A stretch of 64,000 nucleotides of DNA. It comes from Lepus europaeus (lineage: Eukaryota > Chordata > Mammalia > Lagomorpha > Leporidae). Shown one piece after another: positions 46,585-58,857 of the stretch. The DNA lies in assembly GCF_033115175.1 (NCBI RefSeq), contig NC_084838.1:91663968-91727967 (forward strand), read 5' to 3'. The notes beneath the pieces were generated by a model. The model did no database searches, was not told the DNA's origin, and saw nothing but the letters and a program-made list of their open reading frames with translations. The position numbers and the translations under genes are program-made. Positions within the stretch are counted from its first letter, which is position 1. The number at the start of each line of letters is the position of its first letter.

Positions 46585-47799
46585 GCCCATTTTCTTTAGC
46601 ATGTCTTTACCTGCTTCACCACTGCATCGTATCTGCTCACTGTGAATATGCCTCTCAACCCCTCAGCCGGGTGGATCAGCAAGAAGCTGTCTACACCTCT
46701 GATGACATGAAAAGAACTGTGTGTCTCCTGTAGGGTGGTGAGCATAGAACAACCTGGAGTGCCCAGGGAGAATAGCATGGGTGATGAGATCATTGGATAA
46801 CACCTGAAACTGTGTTTTGTGCTACCTTGTTGATCAGTAGGTTGTGCTTAGTATGAGATTACGAATGCAGTGCTGAGCACGCTCATGGCCTAGAATTGCA
46901 AGAAAGCAACTGGAAATAGGAGTGATTTGGCTCCTCTAGCTTTATACATATCCACACTTCACAGTCAGTATTGAGGTGCTAGCAAAAGGTGGGCGTCAAG
47001 TTTATTACATTTAGAAGTCAAAAATCTTTCATTTAGGACAGTGGGGGCCATTTCATTTAACACATAAAATTCTAGGTTGGGGGGGCAGCTTGTAAGACAG
47101 GGTCTACTCTCTAGTGAAAGGAAGAATGTCGGGATTGTATGTCAGCCCTGCTGCTGCCAGTGGGGAGTGGGGCTGCTTTGTGAGCCAATGGGCCGCACAC
47201 TGGCTGGGGGCCCAGTCCTGAGGCTGAGTTTTCCTTACTTTGCTTTAGGAAACTTACTCTGTTTTGTTTATAGGGACTTAGAGGAGAATGTTCTGCACAT
47301 CTGTAATAGTTGAACTGTGCTCCCGTGATGCCTTGTTTCCAAATAATGGGGAGAGCTTCACTTATTTAAACTTTTTTCCGGTGAAAGTATTTCAGAAAGG
47401 ATCATGCTTACTAGCAAAATGAGTGAAGCATTGTTACAATGTGTTTGTGACCCTGTGTTAGCGAAGATCTAGTATGGCATCTGAGAATGGAGACCAGGCC
47501 TGTGTGTGCTGACCTTTGGAAGAGGCTTCCAGATCCTGTCTTGCCTGGGCTACCCTGCCCCTTCAGTTGGTCTGTGAGAGATGGGAAAGGCCTTGGCAGC
47601 CTAGTGCTCTCCTAGAAAGCCGAGCAGGTGGAGCTCAGGCTTTAGAGTCCACGGCCTGAGCTTTGCGTGTTCGTGCCTCCTCTGGTCACTCTGCCTGGGT
47701 ATGCCCCTACATAGCCTGATGTAGCTATGAGCCCGCAGGTCTGTTGGGTATAGGCAGATACCAGATGAGTGGTTTCTAGAAATGTGCTTTTGGAATTTC
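46585..47799. other. Intron 3, nothing recognised
   Basis: About 1.2 kb without a supported gene or repeat. Small open frames on both strands lack family resemblance. Confidence 0.4.
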
Positions 47800-48140
47800 T
47801 TTTTTTTTGACAGGCAGAGTGGACAGCGCGAGAGAGAGAGACAGAGACAAAGGTCTTCCTTTTCCGTTGGTTCACCCCACAGTGGCTGCTGCAGCCGGCG
47901 CACTGCAGCCAGCGCACCACGCTGATCTGAAGCCAGGAGCCAGGTGCTTCCTCCTGGTCTCCCACGCGGGTGCAGGGCCCAAGTACTCGGGCCATCCTCC
48001 ACTGCCTTCCCAGGCCACAGCAGAGAGCTGGACTGGAAGAGGAGCAACCGGGACAGAATCTGGTGCCCTGTCCGGGACTAGAACCTGGTGTGCCAGCACC
48101 GTAGGCGGAGGATTAGCCTATAGAGCCGCGGTGCCAGCCA
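47800..48140 (-). repeat. CSINE, young subfamily, - strand
   Basis: TTTTTGACAGGCAGAGTGG to GAGCCGCGGTGCCAGCC. The zone before the head contains a small duplication (GCGCACTGCAGCCAGCGCAC). Confidence 0.93.
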
Positions 48141-48370
48141 AATTTTTTTTTAAGATTTATTTATTTATTAGAAAGGCAGAGTTAAAAGAGAGATTTTCCA
48201 TCTGCTGGTTCACTCCCCAAATGGTTCCATCAACTAGGGCTGAGCCAGCCAGAAGCCAGGAGCCTGGAAATCTATCCTGGTCTCCCAGGTGGGTGGCAGG
48301 GACTGAAACCCTCGGGCTATATTCTGTTTTCCCAGGTGCATTAACAGGGAGCTAGATTAGAACTGGAGCA
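48141..48370 (-). repeat. CSINE, older subfamily, - strand, 3' part of a split element
   Basis: TTTTTTTAAGATTTATTTAT through TTAACAGGGAGCTAGATTAG. Its remaining head lies at 48781-48860, separated by the insertion at 48371-48768. Confidence 0.92.
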
Positions 48371-48768
48371 TGGCTGGCGCTGTGGTATAGCAGGTAAAGC
48401 TGCTGCCTGCAGTGCTGGCATCCCATATCGGTGCCGGTTTGAGTCTAGGCTGCTCCACTTCCACTCCAGCTCTCTGCTGTGGCCTGGGAAAGCAGTGGAA
48501 GATGGCCCAAGTCCTTGGGCCCCTGCACCCACATGGCTTCGGATCAGCACAGCTCCAGCCGTTGCGGCCAATTGGGAGGTGAACTAGCAGATGGAAGACC
48601 TCTGTCTCTCTCTCTCTCTCTGCCTCTCCTTCTCTCTGTGTAATTCTGACTTTCAAATAAATAAATAAATCTTTTTTAAAAAAAGACCACAGCAGAAATA
48701 AATAAGGGAGACTCTTAAGCAATATTAAAATTAATAAAATGAAGAGCTAGTTCTTTGAAAAGAAAAAA
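48371..48768 (+). repeat. Composite insertion: CSINE plus L1 ORF2-like fragment, with TSD
   Basis: AGAACTGGAGCA at 48359-48370 and 48769-48780 bounds a ~398-base insertion. The first part (to about 48685) is a full + strand CSINE ending AAATAAATAAATAAATC and an A-rich tail. It continues with about 75 bases (CAGCAGAAATAAATAAGGGA, AAGAGCTAGTTCTTTGAAAA) resembling L1 ORF2, then a short A-rich end. See findings. Confidence 0.88.
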
Positions 48769-48780
48769 AGAACTGGAGCA

Positions 48781-48860
48781 GCTGGGACTTGAACCAGGCC
48801 TCCAGTACCAGATGCCAGTGTTGCGGACTGTGGCTTAACTCTGCCACAACGTTGGCCCCT
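48781..48860 (-). repeat. CSINE head, - strand, other part of the split element
   Basis: GCTGGGACTTGAACCAGGCC to CCACAACGTTGGCCCC; resumes the element left at 48370. Confidence 0.92.
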
Positions 48861-48979
48861 GTTTTAATTTTTTAAGGAAATGTTTCTGTAGGTCTTTGCT
48901 GGGCTTCAGTTGTTTTTTACATGTTATCTTCTGTTGCCTCTGGTTTTTCTGAAGCTCAAGTTTTTGGATTGGTTTTCTT

Positions 48980-49324
48980 TTCTTTTCTTTTCCTTTTTTT
49001 TTTTTTTTGACAGGCAGAGTGGATAGTGAGAGAGAGAGAGACAGAAAAGGTCTTCCTTTTTGCTGTTGGTTCACCCTCCAATGGCCGCTGCGGCCGGCGC
49101 ATCTCGCTGATCCGAAGCCAGGAGCCAGGTGCTTCTCCTGGTCTCCCATGCAGGTGTAGGGCCCAAGGACTTGGGCCATCCTCCACTGCCTTCCCGGGCC
49201 ACAGCAGAGAGCTGGCCTGGAAGAGGGGCAACCGGGATAGAATCCGGCGCTCCAACCGGGACTAGAACCCGGTGTGCCGGCGCCGCAAGGCGGAGGATTA
49301 GCCTGTTAAGCCACGGCGCCGGCC
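48980..49324 (-). repeat. CSINE, young poly(A) subfamily, - strand, with TSD
   Basis: TGGATTGGTTTTCTT at 48965-48979 and 49325-49339 (15 bp, perfect). The CSINE text is near consensus, so it is recent. Confidence 0.97.
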
Positions 49325-49339
49325 TGGATTGGTTTTCTT

Positions 49340-50845
49340 AACACACCTTATATTTGGTATACTATTTATGTGGTATCATTAGTTACAGAACATCTGTTCA
49401 TCAAATGTTTTTATGTGTTCCTAAAATTGTGTTCCTTAATTTCCTATGTTTTGAGATTCTGTCCCTAGGGGTTGTTAGTGATCAAGTTTCCCTGCCATGG
49501 AGCCCCTTTTGCTGCTACGAGCGGATACGTAGCCTGGGGCCTATGTCTGTGCTCATACTCCCCAGCCCACCCTTCTCCACAGCCCTTCCCCATGCTTCTC
49601 CGGAGCCTACTTTTTCCCCAGGAGTTCCCTCTGGCCCTGGCATTTCTTCCTTTTTGGTTTGAATATCTTTATCTTGCACTTGGGTTAGTTTCTTCCTTTA
49701 CCAGCTTATCTTCCTGGAGGCCACTGACCATCTTCAACCACAAGACACTGAGAATACTTGCAGAAAGTGTCCATTAGAGATGTATGGCAGTGGGGTCTGG
49801 TTCTGAGAGGAGCGAGGATGCTCTGTGTAGGTCTCTAGGACATGGAGCAGACAACAGGCAGCAGTGTGGTGCTGGGCTTGCCAAGACTGTGTTGCTTCCA
49901 CAGGGAAACGCACAACAGAGCACACAGCAGCCAGTGTGTTGTAGCTCAGTGTCCTTCAGGACAAAGAAGTCTGACTAGCCCTCCCTGGGCTTCCAGATGA
50001 CTGCTCTGATACTGGACACTGGTGGCCCAGTGTCACCAGTCTGCGGCCCTTGGGCCCATGATGCCTGACTTCTTCCATGGACCTCTGGCTGGGCAACCCT
50101 GTGGGTCACATGTGCCGCTTGGTGCCAGCTGCCCAGAGGGGCTGCCGCGTGTAGAGCATGTGAGGCTTTATAGTATGCTATATGTTCTCTGTAAATTTAC
50201 GGGAGCTAAACTGACTACCAGCAGGTAACCATGTCCTAGATTGCTATTTGATTCTCCAGAATTTAAAAAAAAAAAAAAAAAAAAAAGTACATCCTGCAAA
50301 CCTTTGTCATGAGAATCATCATCATCATCATCATGCGTGTCTGCCTGCTGTGTGTTCTTTCTGGTTAATAGAGTCACTGTACTGAGTTTAAGCTTTTGGG
50401 TCTTGAAAACCTGCATGTAAGGAGAAGCTGCTAATTTTTAAATTATGTGGAATTGTTAGATGGAATGATTTTGAATACAAGACTGAACTCAGTATTTTCT
50501 GCTTCTTTATATCTTCAGTGAGAACTTCCTTCTCTGTTCCCTGTTCATTTTAAAATAAGGGTGGAAAGCATGAAGTTCTGAGGGATCTGCTGGAGTCTGT
50601 AGGGATCAGGACTAGTGTTTCTGTCTGTTTCAGTCCCGGCACCAGGGGCCAGGTCCCGGGAAGAGATTGCACTCCTTACTTGTCACATCATTCCTTTAGC
50701 TTGGCTCCCCTGTGCAGTGAGGGGGATTGCCAGGCAGTGGGAGTAGGGATAAGGCCAGCAGAGTGGGCTGCACAGCCTGAGTGGTCTGAGAAACCAGTGC
50801 TTCTGATGGCCTGGGGAGATTGAGAGTGAGTGGGCCACAGGAGGC
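49340..50845. other. Intron 3, low-repeat stretch
   Basis: About 1.5 kb. Holds poly(A) at 50262-50286 and (ATC)n at 50312-50334. No gene seen. Confidence 0.45.
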
Positions 50846-50859
50846 TCAGCATTGCTTTT

Positions 50860-51173
50860 TTTTTTCTTTTTTTTTTTTTGACAGGCAGAGTGGACAGTGA
50901 GAGAGACAGAGAGAAAGGTCTTCCTTTGCCATTGGTTCACCCTCCAATGGCCGCTGTGGCTGGCGCACCACACTGATCCGATGGCAGGAGCCATGTGCTT
51001 TTCCTGGTCTCCCATGCACTTGGGCCATCCTCCACTGCCTTCCTGGGCCATAGCAGAGAGCTGGCCTGGAAGAGGGGCAACCAGGACAGAGTCCGGTGCC
51101 CCGACTGGGACTAGAATCCGGTGTGCCGGCGCCGCCAGGCGGAGGATTAGCCTATTGAGCCACGGCGCCGGCT
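50860..51173 (-). repeat. CSINE, young poly(A) subfamily, - strand, with TSD
   Basis: TCAGCATTGCTTTT at 50846-50859 and 51174-51187. The middle has a short deletion after GTCTCCCATG. Confidence 0.96.
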
Positions 51174-51203
51174 TCAGCATTGCTTTTATAAATAACAGTG
51201 TAG

Positions 51204-51480
51204 AGGTGGGTATTTGGTCTAGTGGTCAAGATACCTGCGTCCCTTATTGGAGTACCTGGGTTGGATTGCTGGCTCTACCCTTGATTCCATCTCCCTGCTA
51301 CTGCAGACCCTGTGGGGATGGCTCAAGTAGTTGGATCCCTGCCACTCATCTGGGAGATATGGATTGAATTCTTGGCTCCTGAGTTTAGTCCCTAGCTCAT
51401 GGCTGTTGCAGGCATTTGGGGAGTAAACCAGCAAAAGGGAGCCCTCTATATCTGTCTCTCTAAACATATATTTTTAAAAA
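51204..51480 (+). repeat. CSINE, old head type, + strand
   Basis: GTGGGTATTTGGTCTAGTGG TCAAGATACC-like head, CTCCTGAGTTTAGTCCCTAG, GGCATTTGGGGAGTAAACCA. The tail is degraded. Confidence 0.8.
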
Positions 51481-51765
51481 AACCAAAACAGTGTAAACAG
51501 TTTGTAATTCATTTCCTACCTGATGAGTCCTTGGCCTCAGCCTTCTCGTTGCTTCCTGCAAGGACTCTGGCCTCACTGTGAACGTCATGACAGTGCTTGG
51601 TGCTGCTTATCCTCACCTGATACCACCTCCTCTGCCTGGGCAGATGACGCAGACCCTGGTGTCATCGTCTGGTGAATATTAGAGGCTCCAGGACAGCCAG
51701 CAGCCTGGGGAATGTCACCCTTTACTGATGTTAGTCCCTGTATGCCCACAATCTGGCTTACCTAC

Positions 51766-51821
51766 ATATCTCCCTCTCCCTCTCCCTCTCCGTCTCCCTC
51801 CTCCCCCTTCCTCCCTCTTTA
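51766..51821. repeat. (CTCCCT)n simple repeat
   Basis: CTCCCTCTCCCTCTCC-type units up to the adjacent CSINE. Confidence 0.9.
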
Positions 51822-52106
51822 GTATTTATTTATTTGAGAGGTAGAATGACAGAAAATAGAAATCTTCTCTTTGCTGGTTCATTCCCCAAATGTCTGGGCC
51901 AGGCTGAAGCCAAGAGCCTAGAACTCCATCCAGGTCTCCTACGTGGGTAGCAGAGTCCCAAGTACTTGGGCCATCTTCTGCTGCTTTCCCAGGTGCATTA
52001 GCAGAGAGCTGGATCAGAAGTGGAGCAGCCGAAACTAAACTGGTGCTCAGATGGGATGCTGGCATCACAGGTGGTGGCTTAATCCACTGTACCACAATGC
52101 TGACCC
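51822..52106 (-). repeat. CSINE, older subfamily, - strand
   Basis: TAGTATTTATTTATTTGAGA, CTTTGCTGGTTCATTCCCC, head ending CCACAATGCTGACCCC. A middle deletion brings the box next to CTGGGCCAGGCTGAAGCC. Confidence 0.9.
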
Positions 52107-52144
52107 CATTTTCCCACCTTGAGGCTGGGGTGTTTCTGGCATTC

Positions 52145-52480
52145 TTTTTTTTTTTTTTTTTTTAATTTATTTGAAAGGCAAAGTTACAGAGAGCAGAGAG
52201 AAAGAGAAAGAGAGAGAGTTCTTCATCTGCTTATTCACTCCCCAAAGGGCCACAGTGGCAGTAGCTGTGCAGATCCAAAGCCAGGAGCCAGGAGCTTCTT
52301 CCAGGTCTCCCACATGGTTACAGAGGCCCAAGGACTTGAGCCATCTTCTACTGCTTCCCCAGGCGTATTAGCAGGGAGCTGTATTGGAAGTGGAGCAGCT
52401 GGGACTTGAACTGGTGCACATATTGGGATGCTGGCACCGCAGGTGGTAGCTTTACCCTCAGTGCCACAGCACTGACCCCA
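52145..52480 (-). repeat. CSINE, older subfamily, - strand, with short TSD
   Basis: CTGGCATTC at 52136-52144 and 52484-52492. Complete element. Confidence 0.92.
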
Positions 52481-52492
52481 TTCCTGGCATTC

Positions 52493-53345
52493 CTGAACTC
52501 TTAATCATGAACACACTTTGTAGGATAAGTACTTCTGGTATACCTCTGGTACACTGTCCTGTGAGCACCTTGGTCCTGTGTGCTTTTTCTCTTGCTTGCT
52601 TCTCAGCTTCAGTTTGTAACTATAGTTAGTTTTCTCCTGTGTTCCCCACCTGCCTGTCTCCCTGTTCTCACTACATCTGTCCCTGACAGTTTAATCTCTC
52701 CCTCATTGGAGGACTTGCTTTTGAGATTATTTTGATCAAGACTGCTGATACCTCCATTGCCTAACCTTGAATGTGGTTGTCAGCCTTACCTTCTCCCTCC
52801 CTGTGGCTCTGTTGCCTGGCTCCCCACATTGGTGGTGTGTATGGTCCTTCTGACAAGTTCTTTTTGGAGAGAACTGTGGTTCTCACCCTCTTGGCAGGTC
52901 TTCATTGAAATGTCCACCAGGGCGTTCCATTTACACGTTCCACCGCATGCTGAATTTGATATTTTGATTAAATGTGTCATTACCCTTCTCCCCCTTCTCC
53001 CCCCCAGTTATCTTCCTGTTTTGCACTTCCTAGGCTGTGATACCATTGCCCTGCAGTCATCAGGGTAGAATTGCAGTCATCTGATTTTCCCCACTCCTGG
53101 GTCTGTTCTGACTATTCTTCTCCATACTCTGCCTCTGTTACCACTCAAACTTGGACTTGAGCTGGAGCTTTGTGTCCTCTCTGTGACTGCCTCCTTCCTA
53201 ACATGGCCACCTATTTCCATCTGCCTTATCCCCTGCTTAGGGTCTCAGTGACTCTCATCTATAGAGTGGTTTGAGTTTCATAAATCTGTTCAAAAACTAA
53301 AAAAAGATGAGGGACTACAGTTGTTGATTTCCAATTTTTCTATGT
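52493..53345. other. Intron 3, nothing recognised
   Basis: About 850 bases, pyrimidine-rich in places; no supported feature. Confidence 0.4.
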
Positions 53346-53360
53346 AAGAATATTAGAAGA

Positions 53361-53612
53361 GGGGACTGTGCACTGGTGTAGCTAGCAGGTAAAACTGCCG
53401 CCTGCAGTGCCAGCATCCCTTATGGGTGCCGCTTTGAGTTCCAACCGGTCCGCTTCTGATCCAGCTCTCTGCTATGGCCTGGGAAAGCAGTAGAGGATGG
53501 CCCAAGTCCTCAGGCTCCTGCATCCACGTGGGACACCTGAAAGAAGCTCCTGGCTTCTGGCTTCAGATTGGTGCAGCGCCGGCCTCTGTGGCCATCTGGA
53601 AGCGGGTGGAAG

Positions 53613-53648
<36 letters not shown>

Positions 53649-53693
53649 CTAACTCTGCCTTTCAAATAAATAAATAAATCTTTCATATAAAAA
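53361..53693 (+). repeat. CSINE, older subfamily, + strand, with TSD
   Basis: AAGAATATTAGAAGA at 53346-53360 and 53694-53708 (15 bp, perfect). Complete, with a (CT)n run at 53615-53644. Confidence 0.96.
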
Positions 53694-53708
53694 AAGAATA
53701 TTAGAAGA

Positions 53709-55174
53709 AAAAAGAATTATCTGTCTGCCATCTTTTCATTTAAAGAAAGCACATCCCAGTGTAAAAGGAAAGGACCAGCCTATAGTGGCCAAATGTGTTG
53801 AATTCACTCAGAGGCTCACCGGCAGGTCTGGCATAGGTGGTGGCTCCTATGGGGTGGGGTGGGAATGGTGGTGATGATAAGTGAGAGGCATGTGCTTAGA
53901 GAAGTTCCTGCACACAGTGCTCACTGAGCTGCTAGGATGTAGCACAGCCTTCCTCCAGGCAAGAAGGACCTCGGGGCACTGTGGGCTCATGGCACTTCTT
54001 CCTTAGGAGACCCTGCCACCTCAGTAGGAGGGTGCCCAGATTCTCCTTTGGGCCCTTAGCCTGCAGAATGGGGTGAGGAACTGGTCCATTACAAGGCGCA
54101 TCAGCCTGCAGAGCTGTGATCACTCTTAGTATTATTTGTGATTAGTTGCATTTGGGCAGCTTACTCATGGCTTTATTTGGGCAGATTATAGAAGGTACTT
54201 ATATATCATGACTTTTTAAGAGTTTGGGAGGCGTAACTATTAGTGATTATCTTTAACAATTATAGCATTAAGTATTTTCTTTCTCTTGGCTGTTTTAATA
54301 GAAAACTTTGGTCCTGCTCAAGGGCATGCTAAATAAAGCAGAGATTATTGGAGCCTCTACCGTCTCCCCTCCCCTCCAGTAGATCTGGGCTGAGGCCCAG
54401 GACTGTAAGGGTGACAGATTCTTAGAGACCGCACCTTGAGCCCTGCCTACCACTGCCGCTACATCCAAGGAAGCCTTTCTCTCTCTGTCCTCCTCCTGGG
54501 TCCAGCGTTTACCTCATCCGTTCAGCATCTTGCTGTCAGGGAACTTGGAGAGCCTTGGCATTCTGCTGTCTAGTGTGTGCCTCTCCCACAATGGAGTATG
54601 GAAATTTTGCCAAAAGAGTTATTCATAATCCTTATACTTTAGTGTTCTGTGTGTGATGAAGTGGCCAGGTCTCCACCTCCATGTGCTATTTGGAGCTGCA
54701 CACTGGTCTCAAAGCCATTCAGTTCTGGTTCCATATGCTATGTTAATCAGCTTGCGAGAGCTGCAAGTACATGCTGCTGAGGGGTGTTGAAGATCTAGGT
54801 AGACGAGCACATGAAGGGTGATCCTACTGTTGGTGTCACTGTCTGGGTCTCTGTGCTATTTCTGTTGTTGCTGGGAAACTGATGCATGTTCTTGTCTGTG
54901 CATTGCATCATGGTGACTAGGTGGTCTTCAGAGTGGAGATAAAGCATCCAGGCACCATGGTATTCAGTAATGCACATGACGAGTCGCATTCACAAGATGC
55001 GGGTCACGGTCTTGGTGAGCCTCAGGAAGGGTCTTCTATTGTTCTTTTCTTGTAATCAAGCTTTACTTCAATGCTTAGATGCATTCAGCTAATCATAATA
55101 GTGGTACTACACTTTCCTGTCATATACAAATACTTCATATAAAACCTTTGAAAGGGTAGAGACTGTTTCCTAAG
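53709..55174. other. Intron 3, low-repeat stretch
   Basis: About 1.5 kb with no recognised repeat and no supported gene. Confidence 0.4.
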
Positions 55175-55188
55175 CTCTAATAGCACTT

Positions 55189-55543
55189 TTCCTTTTTTTT
55201 TTTTTTTTTTTTTTTTGACAGTTAGAGTGGACAGTAGAGAGAGAGACAGAGAGAAAGGTCTTCCTTTTTGCCGTTGGTTCACCCTCCAATGGCCGCGGCG
55301 GTAGGCGCGCTGCGGCCGGCGCACCGCGCCGATCCAATGGCAGGAGCCAGGTGCTTCTCCTGGTCTCCCATGGGGTGCAGGGCCCAAGCACTTGGGCCAT
55401 CCTCCACTGCACTCCCTGGCCACAGCAGAGAGCTGGCCTGGAAGAGGGGCAGCCGGGACAGGATCGGTGCCCCGACCGGGACTAGAACCCAGTGTGCCGG
55501 CGCCGCAAGGCGGAGGATTAGCCTAGTGAGCCGCGGCGCCGGC
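55189..55543 (-). repeat. CSINE, young poly(A) subfamily, - strand, with TSD
   Basis: CTCTAATAGCACTT at 55175-55188 and 55544-55557. Near consensus. Confidence 0.97.
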
Positions 55544-55557
55544 CTCTAATAGCACTT

Positions 55558-55906
55558 AAAAAAAAAAAAAAAAAAAAAACAACTTATCTATTTATTTGAA
55601 TGTTGGAGTTACACTGAGAAGGAGAGGCAGAGAGAGAGGTCTTCCATCTGCTGGTTCACCCCCCATTTGGCTGCACTGGCCGGAGCTCCACCAATCCGAA
55701 GCCAGGAGCCAGGAACCAGGAGTTTCTTCCCAGTCTCCCACATGGGTGCAAAGGCCCACGCACTAGGGCCATCTTCTGCTGCTAAAGCAGAGAGCCATAG
55801 CAGAGAATTGGATTGGAAGTAGAGAAGCTGGGATTTGAACCAGGGCCCATATGGGATGCTGGCACTGCAGGCTGTAGCTTTACCCAATATGCCACAGCGC
55901 TGGCCC
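55558..55906 (-). repeat. CSINE, older subfamily, - strand
   Basis: Starts after an A run of about 20 (55558-55579), which is the opposite of the expected T run. Then ACTTATCTATTTATTTGAAT, body, and head ending CCACAGCGCTGGCCCC. Confidence 0.9.
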
Positions 55907-56090
55907 CCCAATCGCACATTTTAAGATGTCCTTTAAAAGTAAAATAAAATGCCAAAGAATTTGACATCCTTACAAGGATATAATTAGCAGTAAGAAAATG
56001 GATATATGACATACTACTATTCAAACAAAGCAAATAGACATCTGGTTTTATACTTTGTATATTTTTAACTTTGAAGACTTTGCTTCATTT

Positions 56091-56385
56091 CTTTCTTTTT
56101 TTTTTTTTTTTAAAGATTTATTTATTTGAAATATAGAGTTATGCAGAAAGAGAAGGAGAGAGAGAGAGATCTTCCATCTGATCCAAAGCCAGGAGCCTGG
56201 AGCTTCTTCTGGGTCTCCCACATGAGTGCAGGGGTCCAAGGACTTGGGGCCATTTTCTGCTGCTTTCCCAGGCCATAGCAGAGAGCTGGATCAGGAAGTG
56301 GAGCAGCTGGGACTTGAACCGGCATCCATATGAGATGCTGGCACTGCAGGCAGTAGCTTTACCCGCTACACTCCAGGGCTATTCT
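56091..56385 (-). repeat. CSINE, older subfamily, - strand, with short TSD
   Basis: CTTCATTT at 56083-56090 and 56386-56393. A deletion removes the box after GATCTTCCATCTG. Confidence 0.92.
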
Positions 56386-56487
56386 CTTCATTTATTGAAG
56401 TTTCTAAATTTCTAACTTTTATTTAGATTTTCTAAACATGTAAAGAGAATATCTTTTTTTATTTTAGAGATAGTTTTGATTTTTCTT

Positions 56488-56793
56488 TAAAGGTTTATTT
56501 ATTTATTTGAAAGGCAGAGTTAGAGAGAGAGAGAGAGAGAGAGATCAATCCTCCATCCACTGGTTCACTCCCCAAATGGCTGCAATGGCTGGAGCTGAAC
56601 CAACCTGAAGCCAGGAACCAGGAGCTTCTTCTGGGTCTCCCACGTGGGTGCAGGGGCCCAAGCACTTGGGCCATCTTCTGCTGCTTTTCCAGGCCATAGC
56701 AGAGAGCCGGTTCAAAAGTGGAGCAGCCGTGTCCATATGGAATACTGGTACCGCAGGCAGTGGCTTTACCCCCTATGCCACGTCTCCAGCTCC
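56488..56793 (-). repeat. CSINE, older subfamily, - strand
   Basis: AAAGGTTTATTTATTTATTT, GA run, complete body; the head has lost the B-box segment. Confidence 0.91.
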
Positions 56794-57195
56794 AGAAAAT
56801 GTCTAGTTACTATCCTGTAAAGTAGAACACAGTCCAGCTGAATGCATTAATCTTCCTCTATTTAGATATCAGTTTTAGACATCATTTTAAAATACCTTTT
56901 ATAAGCAATTTACTAAAGTCAGAGTTCTTATTTAAGGAAATTTGGGAACACTGATTTATATTGAATTGTTATCACTTTAAAAGTTGCTTTCCACAAACTT
57001 TATTTCGCACCCCAAACATAAGTAAAACCTGCAATGCATTTACTGCTTCAGGAGCTCTGATAGTTGTGGCTTTAGTTTTCTGGGCATCCAGAAATTCAAA
57101 TTTCTGATAATAAAAGAAAAATACCCAAGTGGCTAAAAATCAAATATTTTAAATTAGGTTAATGGAGAGGTTGAGGATTATTTAAAGAATAATTT
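56794..57195. other. Intron 3, nothing recognised
   Basis: AT-rich; no supported feature. Confidence 0.4.
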
Positions 57196-57576
57196 GGGGC
57201 CGGCGCTGTGGTATAGTGGTAAAGCCGCTGCCTGCAGTGTCGGCATCCCATATGGGCACTGGTTCAAGTCTTGGCTGCTCTGCTTCCAGTTTAGCTCTCT
57301 GCTATGGCCTGAGAAAGCAGTAGACGATGGTCTACGTCCTTGGGCCCCTGCGCCCATGTGGGAGATTCAGAGAAGGCTCCTGGCTCCTGGCTTTGGATTG
57401 GTGCAGCTCCAACCGTTGTGGCCAATTGGAGAGTGAACCAGTGGATGGAAGATCGACCCCTCCCTCCCTCCTTCCCTCTCTCCCTCTCCCTCTCCCTCTC
57501 CCTCTCCCTCTCCCTCTCCCTCTCTCTCTGCGTAACACTGACTTTCAAATAAATAAATAAATCTTTATTAAAAAAG
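57196..57576 (+). repeat. CSINE, older subfamily, + strand, with expanded (CCCTCT)n
   Basis: GGGGCCGGCGCTGTGGTATA to AAATAAATAAATAAATC. The CT-rich zone holds about 75 bases of CCCTCT-type repeats at 57456-57530. Confidence 0.94.
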
Positions 57577-57952
57577 AGTAAGTAAAATATTATTACTTGT
57601 GCCTTTTGAGAGCTGCGTGCACTGGCATTAAGTTACATTGTGCACACACACCTCCAGTAGAGTTTAACTGGTCTTATATACTTTCCTGGGGTGAGGACAC
57701 CTCATTTTTTGTGTTAAGAAGCTGGTGTATATAAAGGTGTTTATCTAAATTTTGTAGCCAAACTAATGTTGAAGTTTTTTTCCTTGAAAATGCAGTACTG
57801 ATAGGCATGGTACTCCCTGTTCATGTGGAAAAGGGAATCAAGAAACCTAACGGATGTGATTATGAGGTATTCTACATAGAAAAACTGACATAATTGCTTA
57901 AAGTAAAATGAAAAAAAATTTTTGAATGAGAATTTGCGTCCTTAAAAAGGGG
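57577..57952. other. Intron 3, nothing recognised
   Basis: No supported feature. Confidence 0.4.
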
Positions 57953-58191
57953 AAATGGGGGTGGGCCTTTGGCACAGCTGTTACAGTGCTGCTGGGGGCA
58001 GTCCTCTCTTACGTTGGAGAGCCTGGATTCAAGTCCCAGCTCTGTTTCCAGTTCCAGCTTCCTGCAGCGATAGCTCAAGTATTTGGGTCTCTGCCACCTG
58101 TGTGGGAAACCAGATTGAGTTTGGGGCTCTAGGCTTTGGCTTGGCACTTGCTGTTTGTGGGCATTTGGAGAGTGGACCAGCCAGTGAACGA

Positions 58192-58222
<31 letters not shown>

Positions 58223-58276
58223 GTCTCTCTGTCTCTTTTTCTTTGCCTTTCAAATAAAGAATAAATTTTTAAAAAC
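57953..58276 (+). repeat. CSINE, old diverged copy, + strand
   Basis: GGGGGTGGGCCTTTGGCACA head, CAAGTCCCAGCTCTG, CT/GTCT run at 58192-58240, CCTTTCAAATAAAGAATAAA tail. Confidence 0.87.
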
Positions 58277-58507
58277 TAAGAAGAGAAAACTGTTAGCTAA
58301 TATAAAAATAAAACACTTAATTTGGAAAATGCTTGTTTTCTTTGTCTTTAAAACATAAAAAACATAAATAGAATGGTCTGAGTGGGATATTGAGATCACT
58401 TAGAATTTGGGGCAAAAAGTCTATTACAAAGGCTTGCTCACTGATGCAGCCTTATGAAGGAAATGACATTAAAATGATACTTCACAGTTTCCATGAAGTC
58501 TAGTAAT

Positions 58508-58857
58508 TTTTTAAGATTTTATTTATTTATTTTAAAGGCAAAGTTACAGTGAGAGAGGAGGAGAGAAGGGGTGAGGGAGAGAGAGAGAGAGAGAATATCT
58601 TAACCAGTGGTGCAGTCCTCAAATGGCCGAAAGGCCAAGGCTGGGCCAGGCTGAAGCCAGGAGCCTAAAACTCCATTCAGGTCTTCCATGTGGGTGACTA
58701 GGGCCCATGTACTCGGGGCTGTTTTCTGCTGCTCTCCTGGGTGTATTAGCAGGGAGCTGATTCAGAACTGGAGCAGCTGAACTTGAACTAGTGCTCATAT
58801 GGGATGTCAGTGTGGCAAGAGGGCGAGGCTTAAACAGCTGTGCCACAGGGGCAGCCC
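58508..58857 (-). repeat. CSINE, older subfamily, - strand
   Basis: TTTTAAGATTTTATTTATTT, GA run, body, head ending TGCCACAGGGGCAGCCC. Confidence 0.91.
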
